Assembly (NCBI GenBank): GCA_018697195.1
Contig: CM031870.1
Span: 8,315,380-8,379,379, forward strand
Origin: Certhia americana
Taxonomy: Eukaryota; Chordata; Aves; Passeriformes; Certhiidae
Length of the DNA stretch: 64,000 nt
Reading direction: 5' to 3'
Positions 48,831 to 63,182 of the stretch are shown here, piece after piece. The notes below the pieces were generated by a model that was not told the origin of the DNA, did no database searches, and saw only the letters and a program-made list of their open reading frames with translations. The translations under genes and the position numbers were made by a program. Position 1 is the first letter of the stretch; every line of letters begins with the position of its first letter.

Positions 48831-51800
48831 AGGCACGGACACTTAAGTCTTTTGTTACCACACCCCGTTCCTCATCCCGAGTCCCCCCCCCCCCGAAGTG
48901 GTGTTTTACCCCGTTTTAAATCCTAAATCCTGCCTTTGAGCGTGTGACACTGGCTCACAGCACAAGTGATGCTGGGCTCGGGCATCTGTGTTGCCTCAGC
49001 TGTGCAAAGTCATAGGGAATAGTCCCGAGGAAATAAATGGCTAAGAGAAAATAAGAGGTTAAAAAAATTAAAAATATGGACTCAAGAAACATGCAGTCGG
49101 TGAGAGGGGTGAAAACCATGGCTTGTGGAAAAAGGGTCCTTGTTGCTGTGTCCCTGTGTCCCTGAGTCCCGGTGTGGATGGGTCTGTTTGGATGTGGTAA
49201 TTTCTGATATAGAGGGAAGTGGTGTGGGGAGGTGTGCTAAATCTTGAGGGTAAAGGTCTGCTAAATCCTGAGGTTTTTTAGGTGTTTGTCAAGGAAATAC
49301 TTGAAGCTTTGCATGAGAATTGTGATCCATAAACTACAGGACTGGAGGAAGTAGATCTGCTTGAATGGGCCAGCATGGAGACTTGTTTGTTAGGATAGAG
49401 ATGAAAATTCTAATAGACTTGTAGATGTAAAGGATAAGTGGTATTTATTTAATATGTATTAAAACACATTGGCAAGGATTTGTTTGGGGCTTTTTGAGAA
49501 GGGAGGTGCTTTAGTAAAAACTTTAGTGGCTCTCTTTGTACATCTTCAGCAATGGAAGTTGCAGACAACAGTCTGCACCTGAGAATTGGATCATGTATTG
49601 ATATCCCACCCTGATCTAAATTCATAGCGATCTTTGTTGCTGAAGGCAGTAAGAAAAAAGCTGAGGAGTTTACTGGAGTAATTAAGTGCTACATGTTTTA
49701 TGGGGAGCAGTCATTTCTGAAAGTGAACTGAAAAATAAAACCACTTCACTTGTATTTTTCTCTGTTTTGTTCTCACCTTTATGGTAGGAAGAAAATAGAA
49801 GATTTTTGGAAGAGATAAGGCAAAAAATAGATTATTGTGGGGAAACCTGTTATGATAAACACAAGTAACGTGAAATCCTTCAAAGTATGGGAAAAGAAAG
49901 TTTCTTAAATGTTTCAGATTTTGACACAATGTCGACTAAATCCTAATTATGAAATTTGTAGGAGTCATTTTCATACGGAAAACATCAACCCTTCAGTGAT
50001 GAATTCAAACTGGGAATAGCCTTGTGCAAATTAATGCAAATTAGAGCCTAAATCTTCCTAGGAGACTAATCTTTGAACACTCTGTTTGGAATCTGTGACT
50101 CAAAGGGCAAAATGACACCTCATGTGCCCTAAAGCTTCATCTATGTGTAGTTATTTTTATTACCATTAGTATTTTTTTTAAAGACAATGAAGAGATACAT
50201 GTTTATGAGAAAAGAAACATTTAATTACTTAAAACAGAGTAATGCCTAGGGTGACATTAACAGTAGTGGTTCAATTGCATGGTAACCACCCATGTATAGC
50301 CCCTGCCAAGAATTATAAGGTTTTTCCTACAATTTTGATAAGACAGCAAGATAATTAAAAAACTCTAATGTTGCACTTTGACAAACATTACTGTTCCACA
50401 ATGCTGTATAATATTTTTCTAGAACAGTAGAAGTCAAACTGATCAAAACAGAGAAATACCTATCATTATCATGCTTGTTTCAGATAAAAAAGCTGGCTCA
50501 TGTTAGCATCTCATCAGTTTTAACCATATCCTTCTTTTATTGCCCGTAACAGCACTGTCTATACTTACTTCTATGCCCAGTGTTAGCCCTTTTAACTCAC
50601 AGAGCTGTTCCTAAAATATAGATGGAAGAAATTATTTTCTTACTTGGCTATAATTATGTTTAATGTTTATTTTCTTTAGCTACAGTGTATTTCTAGTAGA
50701 TGTGAAGGTAACTATCTGTTGATGTAAGCATCACCTTAATAATACTAGCACTGCTTACTAATTATATACTCTGACTGTACAGTGCTGAGTAAGCTAAACT
50801 TTAAAGGGAACTAATACAAGGATACAGGATTTATGTGCTTGTTAAGAATTGGGGGTGTTGTCATTTGTTTCATGATGTTTTCAAAAAACTTAAAAAGGCA
50901 ACTCATGGTGGGGGGATGAGTCAGTAGAATCGTAGTAATGTAGTATAAGGTAGCTTTTAAATTAGGTCTGTGTTTGTTTTGTCTTAAACTAGCGCCATCA
51001 AAACCTTTATTAGAGCAAGCAAAAGGGATTGCAGTTTGAAATATTGCATTCAGGACATAAATACTAGTTATACAAGAGCTATATGAGATTTATTTATTTT
51101 ACTTATATGCTGCAAGTGGTGCTGAAGAGGGCTTTACCTAGGAAGAACTGGATGAAAATCCTGCTTTCCTTTACTTGTATGCCAGTTTGCTGCTGCTGCT
51201 GTAGCATGGAGAGAATGTGTCAGAGAATAGAGAGAAGTTTGTTTTAAAAATAGGAAAGCATGACCTTGAACAACCAGAGAATGAGGAGGGTCACAGAGGC
51301 AGGTGCAGTACCTGGATCTATTTTAAACCCTTTTTGACAGAGTAGATGTTGGTGGGAGGAGTCTCTTTAAGCTTCTTAGTTTTTATACCCTTATACTTAT
51401 GTTTTCACAATTATTTTTAGAGTCACGTATGAACTTCCTTTTTTATTGCAATAGTCTAAATCCAGCCTTTTTCTGAGTAATGCTGTTTTTATGCATTCTG
51501 TGTTTCGTGTTTGTATGTGTGTTGCTACAGTTTTTACTGCTATTCTGAATCAGGAGAAGGGCATTTTAGTCAGTTTGTAATATGCTATTAGTCTTTAAAT
51601 CAGCTGGAGTTGATCACTCTTAATTGGTGCTATTGTCTGAAAATATGATTTTTTTTTTTTCTAGAAACTTAGAAAATGAAAACATGGAAGAACTAAATCT
51701 TCAATAGAGTTAGTAGAGATTTTTTTTACCTTCCACCTACTTGAAACAAAACTGTCACTAAATAGTATCATATTTTCTAGGCTTGTTACAAAGAAAAATA

Positions 51801-54800
51801 CAACCTCAGCGTAAAAAGAGACACAACTTAATCTTTCAGTTAAAAAAAATAAAAATTAGACATTGTGAATATTTTTTTCTTCTACCTGTAAAATTTCTGT
51901 TAAGCAACAGCAGTAGAGGAGTTTTAGATTTGCATTGAAGAGAAACCTCAGCTAAGTCATCATTAGACACATTATGTGGTCTTATAGCCCTGTTAATGGT
52001 GAAGGTGATCTGAACCTCTTCAGGAATTATTGATTGTAATCTCCTGCTGCCACGATTGTTAGTAGTGCAAATTTACAAGTAAAATGAAGAGAAAATACAC
52101 ATTGCACTCAGTCTGTATAAAGTTCAGGTTGTTTGGTATTACATGCTCTAGTGGTTTGGGACAATAATTAGTATACTGAACATCAGTAGGTATTCTGTAT
52201 TTATGCATTTTTTTTTATATTGATCACGGTTTGGAATCTAGTTGCAAACCATTTCTGTTACCAAATAGATACAAAGAGTCCAAAGAGATGCAAATTTAAT
52301 AACTAACACGTATTGCATTTGGAAGACAAGCTTGGCCCACCTACTAATATTTTCATTTGATTTGTTTTTCTGGACATGAAATCAATAATTACATTCATTT
52401 GTTCTGATGTTGTCTCAAGCTATTAGTGTAAAGAGAAATACTGTCATGCTGCTTCTTGCAGATATGTGGGTAGTGTAAGACTGTAAGAGTAATGAGTTTT
52501 GAAACAACAGAGAAAATCTGCAGAGTTGTGTATATTCAGTGTTACTGAACATGAGAGGTTGCTCTAAAAGTTGGGATTGTTTTCCTTATTTTACAGTGTT
52601 GTAATTTATTATAAAGCAAATGGATATGTGGGCATACATCTCCATTTTGACAACGTATGTGTGGTAAGAACAGTGAATATTGTTTAATAAATTGCTATCT
52701 CTGAAGTAGCACAAAGTGGAATGGTAGGGATTAACTGCATAGCGTATGCATAATGGCATAACTGGCATAGCTGTTAGGAAGTTAAAGCCCATTTGGTGTG
52801 GGGTTTGTTTCTGGAGTCCTGGGCTGGCATTGAACATTGTTTGTGTGCACTGGAGTGCTTGACTGGGCTTGAGCCCCAGACCTCACACATCACATGTCTG
52901 TACAGTTTGAGTCAGAGTTCAAAACAGGAAGCAGAACTTCTTGAAAATGCACTGTAATCAGCAAAATCAGCATTGTGAAGCTTAGTTAGCAGCTATGTTT
53001 GAGTATTTTTCCTGTTGTTTTCATTATTCTGGCATACTGTAGGTGTTTTCTTCTATTTAATGACTATATGAAACTATATGGAATATGAATTCTGTTAATA
53101 TATTTATAGATGAATAGGAATATATATAATACATTTTTTCAGTGTAATATATATTTATATTTTATATGAGTATACATATTTAAAGGCAGAATCATTTCAA
53201 CCAGACAAATTCTGTCACATCCTTCTGGTTTAAAAGCAAACTGTTTTGAATGGGATTATTAAGATTGGAAATTCTGGGATTTTTGACCGTACACTGTCAG
53301 ATAGCAAGAGGAAGCACATATCATTGATGCCATCTCTCTTTGCTAATGTCTGTGGCATTTGATTTTCAGTTTTGGGAGGAGTTTGCTCATGCAGAGCTTT
53401 GATAATTGGCTTTCAGTCCATATGTACATTGGTTGTATGTTCTTTGAGAGAGAAAGGAAAATAGAATTACTTTAACTCCAGGGAGGTCACCGAGGTTTCT
53501 GATGGATGTTTTGAACTTAAGCTGAGAATAAAGAAATTACAGAGGCAGTGTAGGTTATCTAAAAGAATAAATTTTCATGTTCATGGAAGTTTATAAAGGA
53601 TATTCCAACAAGCTAAGTATTACGCTGTTGTTGAAATAGCTTGAGAAGTTAAAGGTTGTCTTCAATAGCTCCTTATATTGTAATGAAATAGATTTTATGT
53701 ATTTTTTTCTTATCAGGAGAACTGTGCTGGTAGTTAAATTTTAAAGGATTTATTGTAACATTTGCTTTCTGTTCACCTGACTTAAAACTCTTTCTGCAGC
53801 AAGGTTTGACAGTAAGGTACTCTTGGTGTCTCATTCTTGTTTTCCATTCTTTTCTAGTGTTGTGATGATGTACTACACTGGTAGTTGTTCTAAGAACCTC
53901 AGGACAAGCTGTGCATCAGCTCGAATAATTATTTTGTATTTGGTACTGATGAAATATGTCTTCAGAATATTACTAAAATAAGAATCTAGATGATATTTGA
54001 AACAATATTGCTGCCTGTTATAAAGGCTACTTGAAACTTCAAAGCATAGTTCATACTGCATAACTTTACTTAGAGAAAATACATTAGTTAATTTAGTTGA
54101 ATAATTGGCATGAGAAGAAAGTTTTCAGGGCCCAAAAGAAAGAATTTGTGTTGGCCCAAATGTATTTGAAAACCCAATTTATTTTAAAATTATATGATTT
54201 GATTGAATTTCAGGTTCACAGGCTAATGACTCTAAAAGACAATTTCTCCTAGAACGGCTATTGGATGCAGTTAAACAGGTGAGAAATCCAACACACATTT
54301 CTGCAATGGCTTACTCAGAGTTGTCACTGCTAGCTGGGACTGTCTTTGCTTTGTCTTTAAAAAAGAGAAGGAAAAAGAAGAAAAGGAAACAAAGAAGAAA
54401 TCGTGGCTTTCACATAATACAACTGAGGTTTTGTCTGCTAATAAACAACTATTGTGCAGTATTTATTTAAAATTCTTGTTCTGGACAGGTTATAGTTATA
54501 ATAAATGTATTTTAAATATATGTAATACTATAGAATACATATTAGGAATATATGTTCTTGTAGTCCTGATATGACTGAACTAAATTGCAGTGTACTGTGA
54601 AGTTTAACTTAGTTAACATTTTAGAGTAGCCGCTTCTTTTCTTTGCACTAGATTTTTAGTGAATGGTTAAAATACATGTAAAGATGTGATTTATATATGT
54701 ATGTCTGTATTTACGTCAACGTGAAGTTCAGCAAATCGAATTTCATAGACTGGAGTCAATTTGGGAGAGCTTGGGAGGCAAAAGAATGTCTCAGAAGTAA

Positions 54801-57800
54801 GTCAGTGAAATGTTTTGTGAAGAGTGGAGTGGTTCTGTAATTGTAGGGTATTCTGAGTTGGAGAGGAGCAATGTTTGATTTTGTGGGTGCATATTTAAAA
54901 CTCAAAAAGTAGTAATTTCCACTCAGTTTTCAGTTTACTGAAGGACCTGCAGGTGTGTTGCTCTGGCTAGCAAGAATACATTTGAACTGCAAGAGCAGCC
55001 CAGTAGTGTAACATAATGTTCTAGAGCACTTTTTGGATGCAGGCTCTATTTTGCAAAGCTCTATTTTGTGCTGCTTCCTTTTTTGGTATGACTTTATTTC
55101 ATATGTAGAAATAGTTCAGGAAACTGAATTTATTTAGTATAACAAAATGTGATTAAAATTTCTTAAAATCTGTTTATTGCAGTGTCAAATACGATTTGGA
55201 GGAAGAAAAGAAATTGCTTCAGATTCTGATAGCAGGTAAAATAGTCTAAGATATGTGCTTAGATTTTGTATCATAATGACATAAACATATGGCACAAAAT
55301 ATTTGGGTGCTCAAAAAATTACATTGCATGAAAGGTAGGTGATCTGAAGCTGAAATAACATGATTAACAGCCCCTCTAGTAGGTGAGGGTGATTTCTAAA
55401 ATTGATTTCCAGTTCTTCTGAATGTAACCTGTGCCTTAGCTTTCAATCATTATGATGAGACTGTGGGTATAAGTAGATTATACTGCTTACAAATAATAAG
55501 ATTCCTGCATAGAAGGGATCTTTCACTGCTTATAAGATAATGGTTCACTTTACATTCCCTATTTAGAGATCTGGAATAAAGTTGCTGTATAGAAACATAG
55601 TTGATTTTTGTAATGATTTTTTCATAGTTCTTTTTATATGAGTTCATTAAAAATTCTGTTGCAGAGTGACCTGTCTGTGTGCTCAGTTTGAAGCTGTGTT
55701 CCAGCATGGACTGAGGAGGAGCCGGGGGTTAGCACTGACAGCAGCAGCAATCAAACAGGCAGCAGGTTTCTCCAGCAAAACTGAAACAGGTAAGTTGCTA
55801 ATTGTAAGTGTCCTGTTTTAATTAGTTCACATGTTCAGTCAAGTGATATATTCAGTCAACTTCTATTAGAAGTTTTAAGCATTGCACCTAACTGTGGATT
55901 GTTGGTAAGATGTTTTACACTTGGTGTGTTGTAGAAGTAGTAGTGGAAATGACTGATGTTTCTTAGTCTAGTTTAACTTGCATTCCAAGTTTCTCTAGAA
56001 ATGTTGCTGTTAGGAAATCTGCATTTCCTACAGTTGCAGCATATATAGTGGCAAATTTATTTTGAATTCTGGCAGGGATCAAGGTTGTGCAACTGTGCTG
56101 TTAAGTTTTAAAGCACCGTTTTCATTCTTGACTTTGTCATACTCAGTTCTTTAAATGCCATATTCTATATAGGTCAGAATGTTTAACTTCTAATTATTGA
56201 TGTAATTTTTGAAAGAAAAATTATATTGCTTGTATTGGTTGGGTTGTTTTTGTAATACTCTCTCCACATTCAAAGACAAGATTCCTTAATTTTTCTCTTC
56301 ACCATGGTGTTTTTCTTTTTTTTTAATCAAAACTGTATGAAGACATTGACCAGTTCTTATCAATATTTGGAAAAAGCACACAAAGTGTTTTTGGTGAAAG
56401 AGATATTGTTGCCATTTAAATGCAACACTTCTGTTTTCTAATGTAACACAAATTTGTTATTTGCATGTCTGTAAATTCTGGAGCTACCTCTTCCTTTTAA
56501 CCTTCCTTCCAACATTTCACATCAGCAGTGACATAGACTTCTAAATAAATCTTTTCCCTTCCTTAATATGTTTCCAGCTGAACATATGAACGTGTGGATA
56601 AAATACTAGCTTAAATGTGCTTTAAAATGTGAATTCTATGTAAAAGTGTCAGATTGAATCCTTTAATTTGTGTGGCTTTTTCAACGAAGTGAAAAGTTCT
56701 AAGTGCTTAAATAGTCTGAGTTCAGTAGGAATAAATGACCTATTTAACTGGTGGGTGGCAGGAAGAGGGTAAATGTTTCAATGTTACATTGTTACCTGTT
56801 TGTTTTATAAATTTACATGTAAATGTATTCAGGTATGAATTTAGTGGTTTTCTTGGTGGGGAGGTTGTCATTATTATTAATATTAATCATTAAATTCCAG
56901 AGCCAGTGTTCTGGTATTATGTGAAAGAGATGCTGAACAGACACGAGCTGCAGCGCTTCTACTCTCTGAAGTCCATCACTACAGACATTGGCAGAGGCCG
57001 GGCTTGGCTGCGCTGTGCTTTGAACGAGCACTCTCTGGAAAGATATGTTCATATGCTGCTTGCAGATAAGAATCGCCTCAGGTACTGCATCTGGTACCTT
57101 TGTAATGCCGGAAGTGTACTGACAAATGAAGCACTGTCTGAAACCCCAGGCAACCAACCAAAAACCACAGCTGTAGTAGTATCCCATATTAATTGCTATG
57201 CCTGTAAAGTCACTTAACATAATTTTTAAAAATTTCTGTCAGCCATTAAGATAGTGCTTGTGCATCTTGTCAACATGTGACCTCTTCCCTAAATCCCGTT
57301 CCTGTTCTTTCAACAGTTTTCTTCCCTGCAATCTGGACACCATGCTTTAAGGTGCCTCTCTCATTCCAGTAAAACAGTACACAATTACAGCTGTGCTTGA
57401 TCAATTCATCAGTGGTACTTGCCTGTTGCCTTTTGGAGATGCTCATCCTGTAATTGCAAAGCTCCAGCAGTGCAGCAGTGGGGAGCTGTGGCTGCAGATC
57501 ACTGGGAAGGAGTTTGTGAACCTTTTGTTAGTTACTGAGAATAACTTACTACAATCCTAAAGTACTTTGGAAATGCAAAATGCACTTAAGTTCATAAACC
57601 AAATCCTGCCTTTTTTTCATGTCTTCAACTCACTTTCTTTAGGAAAACTTGAGGTGTTTTCCTCTTTTTATCAATAACTGTTGAGCTTGCTCAAACCACT
57701 TAATCAAGTCCAGTGAGTGGATTCAGCAGAAAGGCATTTTTTTTCATTTGTATTGATTAGTGAATCTAGGGGATAAGATTTTGACCTGAACTGAGTTTAT

Positions 57801-60800
57801 TAGTACCTCCTTTTCATTTCTGGCTTGTTCCAGTCATCTGTAGCTTTCTTGCAAAAGAGATTTTGAAGAAATCAAATAAAGACAATATTATAAGAAATGA
57901 AGAAAAATAATAAAAGAAAAATGGTCTGAAAACCATTAGGAAATTAGTGACTTAAATTGCTGTGTTGCTAATTATTCTCATGCTTGTAGCAATATTTGCA
58001 CAGTATCAGGATTATCAGCACACTCCATTCTAATGCTATTTCTAAGAAGGTTTATTCCAGAATTTTTAAGCCTTAAAAGTTACCAGAATTCCAATGGGAT
58101 TTACAGAATCAGTTTACATCCCCAATTACATGTTTTGGAAAATTTTAAATGAATCTGTCAGAGTTGTTTAATACATAGATTGAGGGTTTTTTGCTATTTT
58201 GTTGCTTAATTAACTGAATGCTGATAGTAAAAATGCAGCATTCTGCTAGCAAGAACCAGGCTTAGAACAACTAAATTTATGTGTTCACAGTGAAAAAATG
58301 TGGGCTTTTTTACATTCAAATTCATTGTTTACCCTAACTAATTAGGGTGATGTGGGTTTAGATATTGAAACAGGTCACAGAATCGTAGAATATTAGGATT
58401 TTGGTTAGAAATGACCCTTAGAGATTGTGCAGTCCAATCCTGCCACGGGCAGGGACCCCTTCTACCAGAACAGGTTACTCAAGATAAAGGGAACCTTTTC
58501 GTTTGTGTTCACTTGTTCTAACCCTATACAAAACATTTATTAGCAATAGGTACAGAAAGATGCTGTGACTGCTAATGCAGTGTGAACTCCCAGGCCCTGA
58601 GTGGATTTTTTTCACTTAAAAAAGTGCATAGGTAAAACTAAAGATAAAATTAGTCTTTAGCATGTATTTTTAGAATCATCTGAACATTTATCAATATCAG
58701 AACTACATGGGGTTGTTGTGCCATAAAATTTAATCCTTTGGGGTGCTCCTGCTTATTCAGAGTTTTCTTGTCTTTCAGAAGTGCTATATTTTACTATAGT
58801 ACTGCATATCCTTTTCTTTCCCCTTTAAATTACAGTGTCTTCTATGAAGACTGGTCTTTTATGATGGATGAAGAACGTTCCAGTATGATCCCTACAATGG
58901 CAGCTGGTAAGACTTTCTCTTCAGTATTACTGTGCTTGGAAAAGTACTGCATTTTGGGATGTTACATCTGTTTCTGGTTGTGAGGAGCTTTGCTAATACA
59001 CTTTGTTTATGTGGAGAATGTGTGTCAGAGGCACAGCCAGAGTGAACAGTCAAGGTATGCCAATTTATGCCATGAATTGATGGATTGTTAAAATCTTCCA
59101 CGTAATTTTTTTAGCTCTTTGGCTGTCAAGGTTAACTTAAACCCAGTGCAGTTTAGAGAAAGCAAACTGGGTTTCCAGATTAGAAAAAAGTAATGATGGA
59201 ATTTTATAGTGAGGTCCAAATTACAGGTAAATACAGGTAAGGAGAATAAGAGTAAGGAATGGTAGCAAATAATACTTATCTAGAGTTCAGCCACATAAAT
59301 GATGTGTATCTTTGTACCCCTTTTCTCAGATACATGGTCACATGCTTCATTCTGCAAGACAAGGTTAATGGGTGTTTTTTCTAATAGAATATAGGAACCA
59401 ACAAATACTAAAGTTGCAGTGAAATGTGTATAAATAAAAGGTTATAAATAAATGAACTCGCAGTACTTTTTTATTATTTAACATGCAGCTGAACAGCCAT
59501 CAAGAAGAATTCAAAACTGATTGCATCAGCTTGAATATAATCTAGAAAGGAATGAATTGTACCTGAAAGAATAAGAATTCACGCATTGCAAACTGGGCAA
59601 AATTTTTGGGAAAAATACTTTCCCTATCATAGCTTCGTTAATCCTTACATTCTATGTACATAAATTCCATGTGAAGTAGATGGTGCATTTCTGGTCTCTT
59701 TTTCCCCTTTCTTTTATCTGAAGGTCTGAACTCCATTCTTTTTGCTATCAACATTGATAATAAGGATTTAAATGGGCAGAGCAAATGCACACCCACTGTG
59801 TCAGATTTGTTAAAGGAATCCACACAAAATGTAACTTCCTTATTGAAGGAGTCCACTCAAGGTGTCAGCAGCCTCCTCCGGGAGATCACTGCCTCGTCTG
59901 CGGTCTCGATTCTCATAAAACCTGACCAGGACTCTGACCTACTACCTGTTCTGTCAAGGAATGTAAATGCTGGTAAGCTCTTATAAATGTTAGTGCTGTT
60001 CAGAAACTTAGAAAATATTCAGATGTGTTTAAATAACTTTGAAATTTACTTTTAATGCACTATTGTAGAGCAAAAGTCTTAAAAATAAGTGCACTATGCA
60101 TACAAACCAGTTCAGCGTGTAATTAAAAAGCATGAAATTGGAAATCCTGGGTGTGAATACTGGATGGGAGCTGTGTATTTCAGCATTCTTCTATCACTGT
60201 GAGAGGGAGGCTAAACTGTTTCATTGGTAGTGTTTTGCTTGTGACCTGAATTTCAATTTCTTGTCCATAAAATGATGCTTTGAAGTTTGTGATGTAATGA
60301 TTTTTCTTTTTTAATGTTGTGGTTTGGCACCTTGCCAGTCAGGCATACAGTGATGTATATCTTTTGTTATATATCAGATACAAATCCTAGCTTGTAATCT
60401 GCTTCAAGTAGTGACTCTGTTTACAGTCTGAATTCCTATGCAAAGCAGATAATTACCAAAATGAAAATTTACTCATTCACTCTTTACCTTTAGAATTCTT
60501 AGTGTTACAAACAGCTTGTATGATGTTAGTTACTAACAAAGACTCAAAGTTTTAATCTCTTATAATTTGGAATCAATAAATTAAAATGTGATTTTCATTG
60601 TATGTTTTTTGTTCCAAAATTAACAAAGTAATATTTTATTATCTTTGTTTCTGGAAGTTGAGCTAAAAGTTTGTTTTGCTTTGTAAAAGTACAAAACTGC
60701 AGGAAGATTTATGTGCTTTTCTAAGAAACAAGATTTGAGCTTAGGCAATAAATTGTTTTGGCTATGAGGAAAAAGCATGAACCCCACATGAGAATCTGGT

Positions 60801-62479
60801 AGAAATAGAAGTTGAGATAAAATCTGTTTTTTATTGGCATTTAAAATAAAGTTTGTCTTAAAACACAGTTTTTAGAACAAACTTGGGGTAAAGCTTTTGT
60901 TGTATAGCACTTAAATGAGATTAAAATTGTAGGTGATACTTGACTTGGATAATGTTGTTAGTATAGAATAGCCTTGCAAGATGAAACAGGACAGTAATTG
61001 ACTATATGGTGCATAAGACTCCACAACATGATGTACCTGATGTGTACAGCACATGTGTATAGAGAACATGAAATGTACAACTTCCAGTGAAATGTCACTT
61101 TTAAAAAACTGAGTTTATTCAGATGCAATTATACATGGAATGCTGGAGCAAGTCAGATGTTTCCATTAAAGTATGTGTTCTTTGTTGGAATTCTATTTAC
61201 AATCAGAAAGGGTTTTAACATTCTCTTAAAACTATGTTAGTGTATTTTGTGGATATATAGCAGCTGGACTTGATTTAAACAAAGAAATTTGGTCCCAGTG
61301 TGAGGTGTCTTAGTGAGTAAATTTCTAATATTTTTTGGAGGGCTTCAGCTTTGCATTTAATTTCATGTGCACATCAGATTCAGTGAGAATAGGTAATAGT
61401 GTAAAAATAATTGCTGTCACTGAATATATAGGGTGTAAACAGAGCGTTTCAGTGTATTTCTGGACCAATAGCTAATTTGCTGAAAACTGACTGGTCAATT
61501 TTTAGAGTATAGACAAAATTATTTAATTGCAGGTTGTGGAATTTGTTCTTTTCAGTTTTTCCTCTGAAAGTGCTTCATGTTTTCTCGGTTGTGCAGATTT
61601 GCTCTACTTTATACACTAAGTAGTGTGTGGGAGAAAGTGACAGGAAGGCTAGCTTTTTATTTGAAATTTAATTTCCTGAGTTTGTATAACATTTTTTCCA
61701 TTTTCAATTGAGTCATGTTATGAATGCATCTCCAAAATATCTTCTAAAATCTGAATTATGCAAGACATATAAAATAAAGCTGGTAATTAGAGATTTAAAA
61801 GTTCATGTGTATGGAAACATAATGAATGCCATGTAGATCTAAGTTTTTTTTTTTCTTGACATGAGCTCTTTTAAGGAAAAAACAGGTTTCATATATTTCT
61901 CTTTTCTAAACTGTGTTAAACTTTGTATTGCTACTAGATTTGAAATACAAAAAAGATCGAAAAAAGAAGAAGAGAGTGACTAATATTATCTCATTTGATG
62001 AAGAGGAAGATGAGCAAAACTTGGGGGATGGCACAAAGACTCTGATTGCAGGAGAAAGTTCAGAGGATAGTGTAGACAGATCTTCAGTTCTTGCATTGTC
62101 CTCATCTGAGAGCACTCTCGGAAAGAATCTGAATGGGAGTGAAAGTAGCCATTCGTGGAAGAACAATTCAGTATTCATGAATGGAGAGTATGAATACCAG
62201 AAACTGGACGTGAAGAGCATTGATGATGAAGATGCAGATGCGGATGAGCTGTATGGAAAATCATTAGGAAATAAAGGCACAGAAGGTGGAACTGAAGCTT
62301 CTGAAAAGTAAGTATTGGTGCAGGAGATAGTGGTAAACTTGTCATGCTTTCCCTCTACCCCTCCCTTTCCTTTATGGGTACTTAATGGGCAAATTGATGT
62401 GTTGAACTGAACTATAGATTTTTCTAACTTTTTTTTCTCTCCCTATTCCCCTTCCTCACTTTTTTCCCCCTCCTTTTTT

Positions 62480-62512
<33 letters not shown>

Positions 62513-63182
62513 TCTTCACTGTTTAAGCAATATGGGCCATTGCAGTGATGATATTTTGCTTCTAAGGTTCATTGAAATTGTGAATCCTGAGATTTCAGAC
62601 TTCTTGTTTTCCTTGAAGTTCTCATTTGTTAAAACTCCGGCATGATATAGCCAGGCTGTAATTCGGACCTTGATGTTTCCTTATTCTTAGTCTGATAACA
62701 ATTCTGTTTTGGCTTCACAATAAAAATGTGTATTTTAAACAGAGATGTAAACTTGTTACATCAGAGTGTAGATGGTTAAAAAAGGCAGGACAAAACTGAG
62801 AGAATAATTTTAGATACTAATATGCTTTCTTTATTTCTGACAGAAATTCATTTAGAGAAAAAGGCAAGCACTGCTTCACTCATCTGCTTTGCAATGTCTG
62901 GCCTTTGATGAGTTAATGTATGGCTGACCAAGAAATTGGCAGGCAGATTGAAATAAAGATTTTTCTTGCAGTGGTATCTCTGAAAGAAATATAAACATTA
63001 AGAACAGTAATACTGGCTGTATAAATAGATCGGTTTGTTTGTTTGTTTGTTTGTTCCAAATAGGCCTCATGAAATAGTCACATGCAATTCTCAGATATGC
63101 AGTTGGAGTCCTCTGCAGGTCCTGAATGATGACTCAGATGTTCTATTTCCCGTCAGTGCTGTTGGCTCTTACTCTCAAACAG
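48697..63182 (+). CDS. SNX29: Sorting nexin 29, N-terminal half (RUN domain); gene continues past the window
   Basis: Nine coding exons: 48697-48703, 54214-54278, 55183-55235, 55665-55789, 56901-57081, 58836-58906, 59724-59972, 61938-62307, 63064-63182. All GT-AG with continuous phase, giving 413 codons of a protein that is about 813 in human. Exon 1 gives only MS plus one base, in a strong Kozak setting (GCACCATGA). The RUN domain fills about residues 40-180, with EPVFWYYVKEML, GRGRAWLRCALNEHSLERY and FYEDWSF as in mammals. Then come SDLLKESTQNVTSLLKESTQ, a basic-acidic switch (KKDRKKKKRVTNIISFDEEEDE in part), and the segment QKLDVKSIDDED. The coiled coil and PX domain lie downstream. The family binds phosphoinositides through PX and small GTPases through RUN; the exact role of SNX29 is not well known. 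Exon 8 is the most diverged from human. Exon 9 could be read through its donor to a stop at 63236-63238. Confidence 0.95.
48704..54213 (+). other. SNX29: SNX29 intron 1 (5.5 kb)
   Basis: An A/T-rich intron between the 7-nt first coding exon and exon 2. It starts in the CpG island and holds a C-run near 48,886 and an AT-rich microsatellite-like stretch around 53,095-53,180. No further exon or clear transposon is visible. Confidence 0.85.
56901..57081 (+). CDS. SNX29: SNX29 exon 5: core of the RUN domain
   Basis: Sixty codons with split codons at both ends. It holds ELQRFYSLKSITTDIGRGR and WLRCALNEHSLERYVHMLL, nearly identical to human SNX29. These helices form the centre of the RUN fold, so strong conservation is expected. 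Confidence 0.96.
58375..58500 (-). mobile_element. CR1 LINE 3'-end fragment
   Basis: The plus strand reads CAGAATCGTAGAATATTAGG, then CAGTCCAATCCTGCCACGGG and CAGGGACCCCTTCTACCAGA, the standard reversed 3' end of bird CR1 copies. It lies in SNX29 intron 5. Confidence 0.88.
61938..62307 (+). CDS. SNX29: SNX29 exon 8: basic then acidic linker
   Basis: Starts with a Lys-rich run (KYKKDRKKKKRV), then NIISFDEEEDEQN, then Ser-rich sequence, and ends near YGKSLGNKG. The ends resemble human, the centre does not. It looks disordered. The basic run could act as a nuclear or membrane signal, which is inference. Confidence 0.92.
62418..62515. repeat. Polypyrimidine tract with T28
   Basis: A C/T-only-like stretch in SNX29 intron 8 ends in 28 consecutive T (62484-62511). 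The run length is likely to vary and to be error-prone in sequencing. It is not next to a splice site. Confidence 0.9.
63034..63056. repeat. (GTTT)n microsatellite in the SNX29 exon 9 acceptor tract
   Basis: Nearly six GTTT units end seven bases before the AG at 63062-63063. They take the place of the polypyrimidine tract of this acceptor, followed by CCAAATAG. Confidence 0.9.

Noticed and set aside
56813..57220. 135-codon minus-strand frame
   Set aside because: It is the reverse of SNX29 exon 5, which has strong homology on the plus strand.
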